NCBI RefSeq assembly: GCF_043290135.1
Contig: NC_134701.1
Location: 5,982,001-6,046,000, forward strand
Source of the DNA: Rhipicephalus microplus
Taxonomy: Eukaryota > Arthropoda > Arachnida > Ixodida > Ixodidae
DNA length: 64,000 nt
Direction of reading: 5' to 3'
The notes beneath the pieces were generated by a model that had not been told where the DNA came from, made no database searches, and saw nothing but the letters and a program-made list of their open reading frames with translations. Both the position numbers and the translations under genes were made by a program. This document shows positions 30,524-44,149 of this stretch, one piece after another (position 1 is the stretch's first letter; each line of letters starts with the position of its first letter).

Positions 30524-33500
30524 TTTTTTTTTCTTTGGGCTGATAGCGTTGAAGATATGTTCTGACGGTGGTGAGAGTGGAGCAGGACTGTCTCCGTGGC
30601 GCAAACGGCTAACGCGATCGGCTGTTAACCAAAAGGTTGGAGGTACGAGCCCTCCCGGGATTGGTGTGTTGCTTTTTTTATTTTGGGCTGATAGCTTTGA
30701 AGATATGTTCTGATGGTGGTGAGAGTGGAGCACGACTGTCTCCGTGGCGCAATTGGCTAGCACGATCGGCTGTTAACCGAAAGGTTGGAGGTACGAGCCC
30801 ACCCGGTGGTGGTGCGGCGCTTTTTTTTTGGGCTGATAGCTTTGAAGATATGTTCTGATGGTGGTGAGAGTGGAGCACGACTGTCTCCATGGCGCAATTG
30901 GCTATTCGATCGGCTGTTAACTGAAAGGTTTGAGGTTCGAGCCCTTCCGGGAGTGGTGTGTTGCTTTTTTTATTTTGGGCAGATAGCTTTGAAGATATGT
31001 AATGATGGTGGTGAGAGTGGAGCACGACTGTCTCCGTGGCGCAATTGGCTAGCGCGATCGGCTGTTAACCGAAAGGTTGGAGGTACGAGCCCACCCGGTG
31101 GTGGTGCGGCGCTTCTTTTTCTTTGGGCTGATAGCTTTGAAGATATGTTCTGATAGTGGTGAGAGTGGAGCACGACTGTCTCCATGGCGCAATTGGCTAT
31201 TCGATCGGCTGTTAACTGAAAGGTTTGAGGTTCGAGCCCTTCCGGGAGTGGTGCGGCGCTTTTTTTTCTTTGGGCTGATAGCTTTGAAGAAATGTTCTGA
31301 TGGAGGTGAGAGTTGAGCACGTCTGTCTCCGTGGCGCAATTGGCTAGCGCGGTCGGCTGTTAACCGAAAGGTTGGAGGTACGAGCCCACCCGGTGCTGGT
31401 GCGGCGCTTTCTTTTCTTTGGGCTGATAGCTTTGAAGATATGTTCTGATGGTGGTGAGAGTGGAGCACGACTGTCCCCGTGGCGCAATAGGCTAGCGCGA
31501 TCGGCTGTTAACCGAAAGGTTGGAGGTTTGAGCCCTCCCGGGAGTGGTGTGTTGCTTTTTTTTTCTTTGGGCTGATAGCTTTGAAGATATGTTCTCGTGG
31601 TGGTGAGAGTGGAGCACGACTGTCTCCGTGGCGCTATTGGCTAGCGCGATCGGCTGTTAACCGAAAGGTTGGAGGTTCGAGCCCACCCGGTGGTGGTGCG
31701 GCGCTTTTTTTCTTTGGGCTAAAAGGTTTGAAGATGTGTTCTGATGGTGGTAAGAGTGGAGCACGACTGTCTCCGTGGCGCAATTGGCTAGCGCGATCGG
31801 CTGTTAACCGAAAGGTTGGAGGTTCGAGCCCTCCCGGGAGTGGTGTGTTGCTTTTTTTATTTTGGGCTGATAGCTTTGAAAATATGTTCTGATGGTGGTG
31901 AGTCGGGAGCAGGACTGTCTCCGTGACGCAATTGGCTAGCGCGATCGGCTGTAAACCGAAAGGTTGGAGGTACGAGCCTACCCGGTGGAGGTGCGGCGCT
32001 TTTTTTTCTTTGGGATGATAGCTTTGAAGATATGTTCTGATGGTGGTGAGAGTGGAGCACGACTGTCTCCCTGGCGCAATCGGCTAACGCGATCGGCTGT
32101 TAACCGGAAGGTTGGAGGTACGAGCCCTCCCGGGAGTGGTGTGTTGCTTTTTTTATTTTGGGCTGATAGCTTTGAATATATGTTCTGATGGTGGTGAGAG
32201 TGGAGCACGACTGTCTCCGTGGCGCAATTGGCTAGCGCGATCGGCTGTTAACCGAAAGGTTGGAGGTAGGAGCCCACCCGGTAGTGGTGCGGCGCTTTTT
32301 TTTCTTTGGGCTGATAGCTTTGAAGATATGTTCTGATGGTGGTGAGAGTGGAGCACGACTGTCTCCATGGCGCAATTGGCTATTCGATCGGCTGTTAACT
32401 GAAAGGTTTGAGGTTCGAGCCTTTCCGGGAGTGGTGTGTTGCTTTTTTTATTTTGGGCTGATAGCTTTGAAGATATGTAATGATGGTGGTGAGAGTGGAG
32501 CACGACTGTCTCCGTGGCGCAATTGGCTAGCGCGATCGGCGGTTAACCGAAAGGTTGGAGGTACGAGCCCACCCGGTGGTGGTGCGGCGCTTTTTTTTCT
32601 TTGGGCTGATAGCTTTGAAGATATGCTCTGATGGTGGTGAGAGTGGAGCACGACTGTCTCCGTGGCGCAATTGGCTAGCGCGATTGGCTGTTAACCGAAA
32701 GGTTGGAGGTACGAGCCCACCCGGTGGTGGTGTGGCGCTTGTTTTTCTTTGGGCTGATAGCTTTGAAGATATGTTCTGATGGTGGTGAGAGTGGAGCACG
32801 ACTGTCTCCGTGGCGCAATTGGCTAGCGCGATCGGCTGTTAACCGAAAGGTTGGAGGTTCGAGCCCTCCCAGGAGTGGTGTGTTGCTTTTTTTGGGCTGA
32901 TAGCTTAGAAGATATGTTCTGATGGTGGTGAGAGTGAAGCACGACTGTCTCCGTGGCGCATTTGGCTAGCGCGATCGGCTGTTAACCGAAAGGTTGGAAA
33001 TACGAGCCCTCCCGGGAGTGGTGTGTTGCTTTTTATTCTTTGGGCTGATAGCTTTGAAGATATGTTCTGATGGTGGTGAGAGTGGAGCAGGACTGTCTCC
33101 GTGGCGCAATTGGCTAACGCGATCGGCTGTTAACCGAAAGGTTGGAGCTACGAGCCCTCCCGGGAGTGGTGTGTTGCTTTTTTATTTCGGGCTGATAGCT
33201 ATGAAGATATGTTGTGATGGTGGTGAGATTGGAGCACGACTGTCTCCGTGGCACAATTGGCTATGCGAAAGGCTGTTAACCGGAAGGTTGGAGGTTCTAG
33301 CCCTCCCGGGAGTGGTGTGTTGCTTTTTTTTTGGGCTGATAGCTTTGAAGATATGTTCTGATGGTGGTGAGAGTGGAGCAGGACTTTCTCCGTGGCGCAA
33401 TAGGCTAGCGCGATCGGCTGTTAACCGAAAGGTTGGAGGTACGAGACCACCCGGTGGTGGTGCGGCGCTTTTTTTCTTTGGGCTGATAGCTCTGAAGAAA

Positions 33501-36213
33501 TGTTCTGACGGTGGTGAGAGTGGAGCACGACTGTCTCCCTGGCGCATTTGGCTAGCGCGATCAGCTGTTAACCGAAAGGTTGGAGGTACGAGCCCACCCG
33601 GTGCTGGTGCGGCGCTTTCTTTTCTTTGGGCTGGTAGCTTTGAAGATATGTTCTGATGGTGGTGAGAGTGGAGCACGACTGTCCCCGTGGCGCAATAGGC
33701 TAGCGCGATCGGCTGTTAACCGAAAGGTTGGAGGTTTGAGCCCTCCCGGGAGTGGTGTGTTGCTTTTTTTTCTTTGTGCTGATAGCTTTGAAGATATGTT
33801 CTGATGGTGGTGAGAGTGGAGCACGACTGTCTCCGTGGCGCAATTGGCTATGCGAAAGGCTGTTAACCGGAAGGTTGGAGGTTCGAGCCCACCCGGTGGT
33901 GGTGCGGCGCTTTTTTTCCTTTGGGCTGATAGCTCTGAAGAAATCTTCTGACGGTGGTGAGAGTGGAGCACGACTGTCTTCGTGGCGCAATTGGCTAGCG
34001 CGATCGGCTGTCAATCGAAAGGTTGGAGGTACGAGCCCACCCGGTGCTGGTGCGGCGCTTTCTTTTCTTTGGGCTGGTAGCTTTGAAGATATGTTCTGAT
34101 GGTGGTGAGAGTGGAGCACGACTGTCCCCGTGGCGCAATAGGCTAGCGCGATCGGCTGTTAACCGAAAGGTTGGAGGTTTGAGCCTTCCCGGGAGTGGTG
34201 TGTTGCTTTTTTTTTCTTTGGGCTGATAGCTTTGAAGATATGTTCTCATGGTGGTGAGAGTGGAGCACGACTGTCTCCGTGGCGCTATTGGCTAGCGCGA
34301 TCGGCTGTTAACCGAAAGGTTGGAGGTACGAGCACACCCGGTGGAGGTGTGGCGCTTTTTTTTCTTTGTGCTGATAGCTTTGAAGATATGTTCTGATGGT
34401 GGTGAGAGTGGAGCACGACTGTCTCCGTGGCGCAATTGGCTATGCGAAAGGCTGTTAACCGGAAGGTTGGAGGTTCGAGCCCACCCGGTGGTGGTGCGGC
34501 GCTTTTTTTCCTTTGGGCTGATAGCTCTGAAGAAATCTTCTGACGGTGGTGAGAGTGGAGCACGACTGTCTTCGTGGCGCAATTGGCTAGCGCGATCGGC
34601 TGTCAACCGAAAGGTTGGAGGTACGAGCCCACCCGGTGCTGGTGCGGCGCTTTCTTTTCTTTGAGCTGGTAGCTTTGAAGATATGTTCTGATGGTGGTGA
34701 GAGTGGAGCACGACTGTCCCCGTGGCGCAATAGGCTAGCGCGATCGGCTGTTAACCGAAAGGTTGGAGGTTTGAGCCCTCCCGGGAGTGGTGTGTTGCTT
34801 TTTTTTCTTTGGGCTGATAGCTTTGAAGATATGTTCTCATGGTGGTGAGAGTGGAGCACGACTGTCTCCGTGGCGCTATTGGCTAGCGCGATCGGCTGTT
34901 AACCGAAAGGTTGGAGGTTCGAGCCCACCCGGTGGTGGTGCGGCGCTTTTTTTCTTTGGGCTGAAAGGTTTGAAGATGTGTTCTGATGGTGGTAAGAGTG
35001 GAGCTCGACTGTCTCCGTGGCGCAATCGGCTAGCGCGATCGGCTGTTAACGGAAAGGTTGGAGGTTCGAGCCCTCCCGGGAGTGGTGTGTTGCTTTTTTT
35101 ATTTTGGGCTGATAGCTTTGAAAATATGTTCTGATGGTGGTGAGTCGGGAGCAGGACTGTCTCCGTGACGCAATTGGCTAGCGCGATCTGCTGTAAACCG
35201 AAAGGTTGGAGGTACGAGCCTACCCGGTGGAGGTGCGGCGCTTTTTTTTCTTTGGGATGATAGCTTTGAAGATATGTTCTGATGGTGGTGAGAGTGGAGC
35301 ACGACTGTCTCCCTGGCGCAATCGGCTTAGGCGATCGGCTGTTAACCGGAAGGTTGGAGGTACGAGCCCTCCCGGGAGTGGTGTGTTGCTTTTTTTATTT
35401 TGGGCTGATAGCTTTGAATATATGTTCTGATGGTGGTGAGAGTGGAGCACGACTGTCTCCGTGGCGCAATTGGCTAGCGCGATCGGCTGTTAACCGAAAG
35501 GTTGGAGGTACGAGCCCACCCGGTAGTGGTGCGGCGCTTTTTTTTCTTTGGGCTGATAGCTTTGAAGATATGTTCTGATGGTGGTGAGAGTGGAGCACGA
35601 CTGTCTCCATGGCGCAATGGGCTATTCGATCGGCTGTTAACTGAAAGGTTTGAGGTTCGAGCCTTTCCGGGAGTGGTGTGTTGCTTTTTTATTTTGGGCT
35701 GATAGCTTTGAAGATATGTAATGATGGTGGTGAGAGTGGAGCACGACTGTCTCCGTGGCGCAATTGGCTAGCGCGATCGGCGGTTAACCGAAAGGTTGGA
35801 GGTACGAGCCCACCCGGTGGTGGTGCGGCGCTTTTTTTTCTTTGGGCTGATAGCTTTGAAGATATGCTCTGATGGTGGTGAGAGTGGAGCACGACTGTCT
35901 CCGTGGCGCAATTGGCTAGCGCGATTGTCTGTTAACCGAAAGGTTGGATGTACGAGCCCACCCGGTGGTGGTGTGGCGCTTGTTTTTCTTTGGGCTGATA
36001 GCTTTGAAGATATGTTCTGATGGTGGTGAGAGTGGAGCACGACTGTCTCCGTGGCGCAATTGGCTAGCGCGATCGGCTGTTAACCGAAAGGTTGGAGGTT
36101 CGAGCCCTCCCAGGAGTGGTGTGTTGCTTTTTTTTGTTTTGGGCTGATAGCTTTGAAGATATGTATTGATGGTGGTGAGAGTGGAGCACGACTGTCTCCG
36201 TGGCGCAATTGGC

Positions 36214-36244
<31 letters not shown>

Positions 36245-36281
36245 AGGTACAAGCCCACCCGGTGGTGGTGCGGCGCTTTTT
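30524..36281 (+). repeat. tRNA-Asn-derived satellite array, block 4
   Basis: About 39 units. It spans the end of the first and much of the second 6.4-kb higher-order copy, with the junction near 32890. It contains one of the best tRNA-like bodies (31769) and GTA-anticodon units near 31951 and 35193. Nothing else is seen. Confidence 0.92.
31769..31842 (+). tRNA. tRNA-Asn(GTT)-like gene, best type A copy
   Basis: The body has acceptor 5' strand GTCTCCG, D arm GCGC/GCGC, anticodon loop CTGTTAA (31801-31807), variable loop AGGTT, and T stem GGAGG/CCTCC with loop TTCGAGC. The A box TGGCGCAATTGG and B box GGTTCGAGCCC are good and a T7 run lies at 31852-31858. Faults are the A27-A43 mismatch and an acceptor 3' strand CGGGAGT that seems to carry one extra G. 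It fits Pol III transcription, but a mature tRNA-Asn is doubtful. I list it as a representative of many equal copies. Confidence 0.45.
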
Positions 36282-36963
36282 AGATGCGGAGCATCTTATA
36301 CTCGCGCCTTGTAGTGCGCCGTCCGCGCCGTCCGCGCCGTCCGCACCGCTTCTCGAACATTCGACAGCTGACGCGCGCGCATGCGCCGTCGCGCCTTCGC
36401 CCACTCTTCGACCATCTGTGCATCCCTTCCTCCTCTACACACCGCGCGTGCTTCACTCCTCCACTATCTGTGCACCCTTCCTCCTCTACACACAGCGTTC
36501 GACATCTACAATTCTCCTGATTCTCCAGTGGACGTGCATGTGGCGTCGCGCTTCGAAAACATTCAACAGCGGACAGTGCATGCGCCGTCGAGCTGTATAT
36601 ATACTCAAGGTCGGCGCTCGCTCGCTCAGTTGCCGCTCGTCGGTTGGTTTGTACGGCGCGTCGACGTCCAAGGTCGCGGTGAAATGAATTCCAACGAATC
36701 CACAAACACAATGATCGACGTCCCTTCGACCAGCGCCGCCCTTTCGCATACGTGTGTACGTGTTCAATAATTTAACACCCCCTCCTACAACCACGTTAAC
36801 AAATTTAGCCATCGACCCAAGTAAGTCGCAATTTAACACCCCATTTCACAGCCACGTTAACCAATTTAGCCATCGACCCAAGTAAGTCGCACTTTAACAC
36901 CCCGTTAACCAATTATATGCTCCGCATCCTCCTCAGTGTTCCCCCGAGGGAAGCTGCAGGCAA
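36282..36963 (+). mobile_element. TIR-bounded insert, copy 3
   Basis: It lies exactly 6440 bp after copy 2, within the second higher-order copy. Inverted repeats are at 36283-36294 and 36917-36928. The TATA box, initiator and 61-bp repeats are kept. The short frame ends early at CAATAA. Confidence 0.7.
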
Positions 36964-39900
36964 TTTTTTTTTCTTTGGGCTGATAGCGTTGAAGATATGT
37001 TCTGACGGTGGTGAGAGTGGAGCAGGACTGTCTCCGTGGCGCAAACGGCTAACGCGATCGGCTGTTAACCAAAAGGTTGGAGGTACGAGCCCTCCCGGGA
37101 TTGGTGTGTTGCTTTTTTTATTTTGGGCTGATAGCTTTGAAGATATGTTCTGATGGTGGTGAGAGTGGAGCACGACTGTCTCCGTGGCGCAATTGGCTAG
37201 CACGATCGGCTGTTAACCGAAAGGTTGGAGGTACGAGCCCACCCGGTGGTGGTGCGGCGCTTTTTTTTCTTTGGGCTGATAGCTTTGAAGATATGCTCTG
37301 ATGGTGGTGAGAGTGGAGCACGACTGTCTCCGTGGCGCAATTGGCTAGCGCGATTGGCTGTTAACCGAAAGGTTGGAGGTACGAGCCCACCCGGTGGTGG
37401 TGTGGCGCTTGTTTTTCTTTGGGCTGATAGCTTTGAAGATATGTTCTGATGGTGGTGAGAGTGGAGCACGACTGTCTCCGTGGCGCAATTGGCTAGCGCG
37501 ATCGGCTGTTAACCGAAAGGTTGGAGGTTCGAGCCCTCCCAGGAGTGGTGTGTTGCTTTTTTTGGGCTGATAGCTTAGAAGATATGTTCTGATGGTGGTG
37601 AGAGTGAAGCACGACTGTCTCCGTGGCGCATTTGGCTAGCGCGATCGGCTGTTAACCGAAAGGTTGGAAATACGAGCCCTCCCGGGAGTGGTGTGTTGCT
37701 TTTTATTCTTTGGGCTGATAGCTTTGAAGATATGTTCTGATGGTGGTGAGAGTGGAGCAGGACTGTCTCCGTGGCGCAATTGGCTAACGCGATCGGCTGT
37801 TAACCGAAAGGTTGGAGCTACGAGCCCTCCCGGGAGTGGTGTGTTGCTTTTTTATTTCGGGCTGATAGCTATGAAGATATGTTGTGATGGTGGTGAGATT
37901 GGAGCACGACTGTCTCCGTGGCACAATTGGCTATGCGAAAGGCTGTTAACCGGAAGGTTGGAGGTTCTAGCCCTCCCGGGAGTGGTGTGTTGCTTTTTTT
38001 TTGGGCTGATAGCTTTGAAGATATGTTCTGATGGTGGTGAGAGTGGAGCAGGACTTTCTCCGTGGCGCAATAGGCTAGCGCGATCGGCTGTTAACCGAAA
38101 GGTTGGAGGTACGAGACCACCCGGTGGTGGTGCGGCGCTTTTTTTCTTTGGGCTGATAGCTCTGAAGAAATGTTCTGACGGTGGTGAGAGTGGAGCACGA
38201 CTGTCTCCCTGGCGCATTTGGCTAGCGCGATCAGCTGTTAACCGAAAGGTTGGAGGTACGAGCCCACCCGGTGCTGGTGCGGCGCTTTCTTTTCTTTGGG
38301 CTGGTAGCTTTGAAGATATGTTCTGATGGTGGTGAGAGTGGAGCACGACTGTCCCCGTGGCGCAATAGGCTAGCGCGATCGGCTGTTAACCGAAAGGTTG
38401 GAGGTTTGAGCCCTCCCGGGAGTGGTGTGTTGCTTTTTTTTCTTTGTGCTGATAGCTTTGAAGATATGTTCTGATGGTGGTGAGAGTGGAGCACGACTGT
38501 CTCCGTGGCGCAATTGGCTATGCGAAAGGCTGTTAACCGGAAGGTTGGTGGTTCGAGCCCACCCGGTGGTGGTGCGGCGCTTTTTTTCCTTTGGGCTGAT
38601 AGCTCTGAAGAAATCTTCTGACGGTGGTGAGAGTGGAGCACGACTGTCTTCGTGGCGCAATTGGCTAGCGCGATCGGCTGTCAATCGAAAGGTTGGAGGT
38701 ACGAGCCCACCCGGTGCTGGTGCGGCGCTTTCTTTTCTTTGGGCTGGTAGCTTTGAAGATATGTTCTGATGGTGGTGAGAGTGGAGCACGACTGTCCCCG
38801 TGGCGCAATAGGCTAGCGCGATCGGCTGTTAACCGAAAGGTTGGAGGTTTGAGCCTTCCCGGGAGTGGTGTGTTGCTTTTTTTTTCTTTGGGCTGATAGC
38901 TTTGAAGATATGTTCTCATGGTGGTGAGAGTGGAGCACGACTGTCTCCGTGGCGCTATTGGCTAGCGCGATCGGCTGTTAACCGAAAGGTTGGAGGTACG
39001 AGCACACCCGGTGGAGGTGTGGCGCTTTTTTTTCTTTGTGCTGATAGCTTTGAAGATATGTTCTGATGGTGGTGAGAGTGGAGCACGACTGTCTCCGTGG
39101 CGCAATTGGCTATGCGAAAGGCTGTTAACCGGAAGGTTGGAGGTTCGAGCCCACCCGGTGGTGGTGCGGCGCTTTTTTTCCTTTGGGCTGATAGCTCTGA
39201 AGAAATCTTCTGACGGTGGTGAGAGTGGAGCACGACTGTCTTCGTGGCGCAATTGGCTAGCGCGATCGGCTGTCAACCGAAAGGTTGGAGGTACGAGCCC
39301 ACCCGGTGCTGGTGCGGCGCTTTCTTTTCTTTGAGCTGGTAGCTTTGAAGATATGTTCTGATGGTGGTGAGAGTGGAGCACGACTGTCCCCGTGGCGCAA
39401 TAGGCTAGCGCGATCGGCTGTTAACCGAAAGGTTGGAGGTTTGAGCCCTCCCGGGAGTGGTGTGTTGCTTTTTTTTCTTTGGGCTGATAGCTTTGAAGAT
39501 ATGTTCTCATGGTGGTGAGAGTGGAGCACGACTGTCTCCGTGGCGCTATTGGCTAGCGCGATCGGCTGTTAACCGAAAGGTTGGAGGTTCGAGCCCACCC
39601 GGTGGTGGTGCGGCGCTTTTTTTCTTTGGGCTGAAAGGTTTGAAGATGTGTTCTGATGGTGGTAAGAGTGGAGCTCGACTGTCTCCGTGGCGCAATCGGC
39701 TAGCGCGATCGGCTGTTAACGGAAAGGTTGGAGGTTCGAGCCCTCCCGGGAGTGGTGTGTTGCTTTTTTTATTTTGGGCTGATAGCTTTGAAAATATGTT
39801 CTGATGGTGGTGAGTCGGGAGCAGGACTGTCTCCGTGACGCAATTGGCTAGCGCGATCTGCTGTAAACCGAAAGGTTGGAGGTACGAGCCTACCCGGTGG

Positions 39901-40883
39901 AGGTGCGGCGCTTTTTTTTCTTTGGGATGATAGCTTTGAAGATATGTTCTGATGGTGGTGAGAGTGGAGCACGACTGTCTCCCTGGCGCAATCGGCTTAG
40001 GCGATCGGCTGTTAACCGGAAGGTTGGAGGTACGAGCCCTCCCGGGAGTGGTGTGTTGCTTTTTTTATTTTGGGCTGATAGCTTTGAATATATGTTCTGA
40101 TGGTGGTGAGAGTGGAGCACGACTGTCTCCGTGGCGCAATTGGCTAGCGCGATCGGCTGTTAACCGAAAGGTTGGAGGTACGAGCCCACCCGGTAGTGGT
40201 GCGGCGCTTTTTTTTCTTTGGGCTGATAGCTTTGAAGATATGTTCTGATGGTGGTGAGAGTGGAGCACGACTGTCTCCATGGCGCAATGGGCTATTCGAT
40301 CGGCTGTTAACTGAAAGGTTTGAGGTTCGAGCCTTTCCGGGAGTGGTGTGTTGCTTTTTTATTTTGGGCTGATAGCTTTGAAGATATGTAATGATGGTGG
40401 TGAGAGTGGAGCACGACTGTCTCCGTGGCGCAATTGGCTAGCGCGATCGGCGGTTAACCGAAAGGTTGGAGGTACGAGCCCACCCGGTGGTGGTGCGGCG
40501 CTTTTTTTTCTTTGGGCTGATAGCTTTGAAGATATGCTCTGATGGTGGTGAGAGTGGAGCACGACTGTCTCCGTGGCGCAATTGGCTAGCGCGATTGTCT
40601 GTTAACCGAAAGGTTGGATGTACGAGCCCACCCGGTGGTGGTGTGGCGCTTGTTTTTCTTTGGGCTGATAGCTTTGAAGATATGTTCTGATGGTGGTGAG
40701 AGTGGAGCACGACTGTCTCCGTGGCGCAATTGGCTAGCGCGATCGGCTGTTAACCGAAAGGTTGGAGGTTCGAGCCCTCCCAGGAGTGGTGTGTTGCTTT
40801 TTTTTGTTTTGGGCTGATAGCTTTGAAGATATGTATTGATGGTGGTGAGAGTGGAGCACGACTGTCTCCGTGGCGCAATTGGC

Positions 40884-40914
<31 letters not shown>

Positions 40915-40951
40915 AGGTACAAGCCCACCCGGTGGTGGTGCGGCGCTTTTT
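36964..40951 (+). repeat. tRNA-Asn-derived satellite array, block 5
   Basis: About 27 units covering the end of the deleted second higher-order copy (junction about 37560) and the start of the third. The sequence is almost the same as 32294-36281 at an offset of 4670 bp. No gene other than tRNA-like bodies is seen. Confidence 0.92.
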
Positions 40952-41633
40952 AGATGCGGAGCATCTTATACTCGCGCCTTGTAGTGCGCCGTCCGCGCCG
41001 TCCGCGCCGTCCGCACCGCTTCTCGAACATTCGACAGCTGACGCGCGCGCATGCGCCGTCGCGCCTTCGCCCACTCTTCGACCATCTGTGCATCCCTTCC
41101 TCCTCTACACACCGCGCGTGCTTCACTCCTCCACTATCTGTGCACCCTTCCTCCTCTACACACAGCGTTCGACATCTACAATTCTCCTGATTCTCCAGTG
41201 GACGTGCATGTGGCGTCGCGCTTCGAAAACATTCAACAGCGGACAGTGCATGCGCCGTCGAGCTGTATATATACTCAAGGTCGGCGCTCGCTCGCTCAGT
41301 TGCCGCTCGTCGGTTGGTTTGTACGGCGCGTCGACGTCCAAGGTCGCGGTGAAATGAATTCCAACGAATCCACAAACACAATGATCGACGTCCCTTCGAC
41401 CAGCGCCGCCCTTTCGCATACGTGTGTACGTGTTCAATAATTTAACACCCCCTCCTACAACCACGTTAACAAATTTAGCCATCGACCCAAGTAAGTCGCA
41501 ATTTAACACCCCATTTCACAGCCACGTTAACCAATTTAGCCATCGACCCAAGTAAGTCGCACTTTAACACCCCGTTAACCAATTATATGCTCCGCATCCT
41601 CCTCAGTGTTCCCCCGAGGGAAGCTGCAGGCAA
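40952..41633 (+). mobile_element. TIR-bounded insert, copy 4
   Basis: It lies exactly 4670 bp after copy 3 and looks the same. Inverted repeats are at 40953-40964 and 41587-41598. Confidence 0.7.
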
Positions 41634-44081
41634 TTTTTTTTTCTTTGGGCTGATAGCGTTGAAGATATGTTCTGACGGTGGTGAGAGTGGAGCAGGACTG
41701 TCTCCGTGGCGCAAACGGCTAACGCGATCGGCTGTTAACCAAAAGGTTGGAGGTACGAGCCCTCCCGGGATTGGTGTGTTGCTTTTTTTATTTTGGGCTG
41801 ATAGCTTTGAAGATATGTTCTGATGGTGGTGAGAGTGGAGCACGACTGTCTCCGTGGCGCAATTGGCTAGCACGATCGGCTGTTAACCGAAAGGTTGGAG
41901 GTACGAGCCCACCCGGTGGTGGTGCGGCGCTTTTTTTTTGGGCTGATAGCTTTGAAGATATGTTCTGATGGTGGTGAGAGTGGAGCACGACTGTCTCCAT
42001 GGCGCAATTGGCTATTCGATCGGCTGTTAACTGAAAGGTTTGAGGTTCGAGCCCTTCCGGGAGTGGTGTGTTGCTTTTTTTATTTTGGGCAGATAGCTTT
42101 GAAGATATGTAATGATGGTGGTGAGAGTGGAGCACGACTGTCTCCGTGGCGCAATTGGCTAGCGCGATCGGCTGTTAACCGAAAGGTTGGAGGTACGAGC
42201 CCACCCGGCGGTGGTGCGGCGCTTCTTTTTCTTTGGGCTGATAGCTTTGAAGATATGTTCTGATAGTGGTGAGAGTGGAGCACGACTGTCTCCATGGCGC
42301 AATTGGCTATTCGATCGGCTGTTAACTGAAAGGTTTGAGGTTCGAGCCCTTCCGGGAGTGGTGCGGCGCTTTTTTTTCTTTGGGCTGATAGTTTTGAAGA
42401 AATGTTCTGATGGAGGTGAGAGTTGAGCACGTCTGTCTCCGTGGCGCAATTGGCTAGCGCGGTCGGCTGTTAACCGAAAGGTTGGAGGTACGAGCCCACC
42501 CGGTGCTGGTGCGGCGCTTTCTTTTCTTTGGGCTGATAGCTTTGAAGATATGTTCTGATGGTGGTGAGAGTGGAGCACGACTGTCCCCGTGGCGCAATAG
42601 GCTAGCGCGATCGGCTGTTAACCGAAAGGTTGGAGGTTTGAGCCCTCCCGGGAGTGGTGTGTTGCTTTTTTTTTCTTTGGGCTGATAGCTTTGAAGATAT
42701 GTTCTCGTGGTGGTGAGAGTGGAGCACGACTGTCTCCGTGGCGCTATTGGCTAGCGCGATCGGCTGTTAACCGAAAGGTTGGAGGTTCGAGCCCACCCGG
42801 TGGTGGTGCGGCGCTTTTTTTCTTTGGGCTAAAAGGTTTGAAGATGTGTTCTGATGGTGGTAAGAGTGGAGCACGACTGTCTCCGTGGCGCAATTGGCTA
42901 GCGCGATCGGCTGTTAACCGAAAGGATGGAGGTTCGAGCCCTCCCGGGAGTGGTGTGTTGCTTTTTTTATTTTGGGCTGATAGCTTTGAAAATATGTTCT
43001 GATGGTGGTGAGTCGGGAGCAGGACTGTCTCCGTGACGCAATTGGCTAGCGCGATCGGCTGTAAACCGAAAGGTTGGAGGTACGAGCCTACCCGGTGGAG
43101 GTGTGGCGCTTTTTTTTCTTTGGGATGATAGCTTTGAAGATATGTTCTGATGGTGGTGAGAGTGGAGCACGACTGTCTCCCTGGCGCAATCGGCTAACGC
43201 GATCGGCTGTTAACCGGAAGGTTGGAGGTACGAGCCCTCCCGGGAGTGGTGTGTTGCTTTTTTTATTTTGGGCTGATAGCTTTGAATATATGTTCTGATG
43301 GTGGTGAGAGTGGAGCACGACTGTCTCCGTGGCGCAATTGGCTAGCGCGATCGGCTGTTAACCGAAAGGTTGGAGGTAGGAGCCCACCCGGTAGTGGTGC
43401 GGCGCTTTTTTTTCTTTGGGCTGATAGCTTTGAAGATATGTTCTGATGGTGGTGAGAGTGGAGCACGACTGTCTCCATGGCGCAATTGGCTATTCGATCG
43501 GCTGTTAACTGAAAGGTTTGAGGTTCGAGCCTTTCCGGGAGTGGTGTGTTGCTTTTTTTATTTTGGGCTGATAGCTTTGAAGATATGTAATGATGGTGGT
43601 GAGAGTGGAGCACGACTGTCTCCGTGGCGCAATTGGCTAGCGCGATCGGCGGTTAACCGAAAGGTTGGAGGTACGAGCCCACCCGGTGGTGGTGCGGCGC
43701 TTTTTTTTCTTTGGGCTGATAGCTTTGAAGATATGCTCTGATGGTGGTGAGAGTGGAGCACGACTGTCTCCGTGGCGCAATTGGCTAGCGCGATTGGCTG
43801 TTAACCGAAAGGTTGGAGGTACGAGCCCACCCGGTGGTGGTGTGGCGCTTGTTTTTCTTTGGGCTGATAGCTTTGAAGATATGTTCTGATGGTGGTGAGA
43901 GTGGAGCACGACTGTCTCCGTGGCGCAATTGGCTAGCGCGATCGGCTGTTAACCGAAAGGTTGGAGGTTCGAGCCCTCCCAGGAGTGGTGTGTTGCTTTT
44001 TTTGTTTTGGGCTGATAGCTTTGAAGATATGTATTGATGGTGGTGAGAGTGGAGCACGACTGTCTCCGTTGCGCAGTTGGC

Positions 44082-44112
<31 letters not shown>

Positions 44113-44149
44113 AGGTACAAGCCCACCCGGTGGTGGTGCGGCGCTTTTT
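41634..44149 (+). repeat. tRNA-Asn-derived satellite array, block 6
   Basis: About 17 units, the last part of the third 6.4-kb copy and the start of the 3049-bp repeat. The last unit before the insert has GTTGCGCAG in the D arm, a marker shared with 47100-47200. Confidence 0.92.

Larger units (their letters stand above)
26450..43996 (+). repeat. Three tandem copies of a 6.4-kb higher-order repeat, the middle one deleted by 1770 bp
   Basis: Copy 1 is about 26450-32889 (6440 bp), copy 2 about 32890-37559 (4670 bp) and copy 3 about 37560-43996. Copies 1 and 3 match at an offset of 11110 bp. Copy 2 lacks the part corresponding to about 30820-32590. The missing 1770 bp equals about 12 units, so the deletion kept register. 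Each copy carries one TIR-bounded insert (29842, 36282, 40952). By eye the copies differ by very few bases, so this expansion is recent or partly an assembly effect. Confidence 0.85.
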
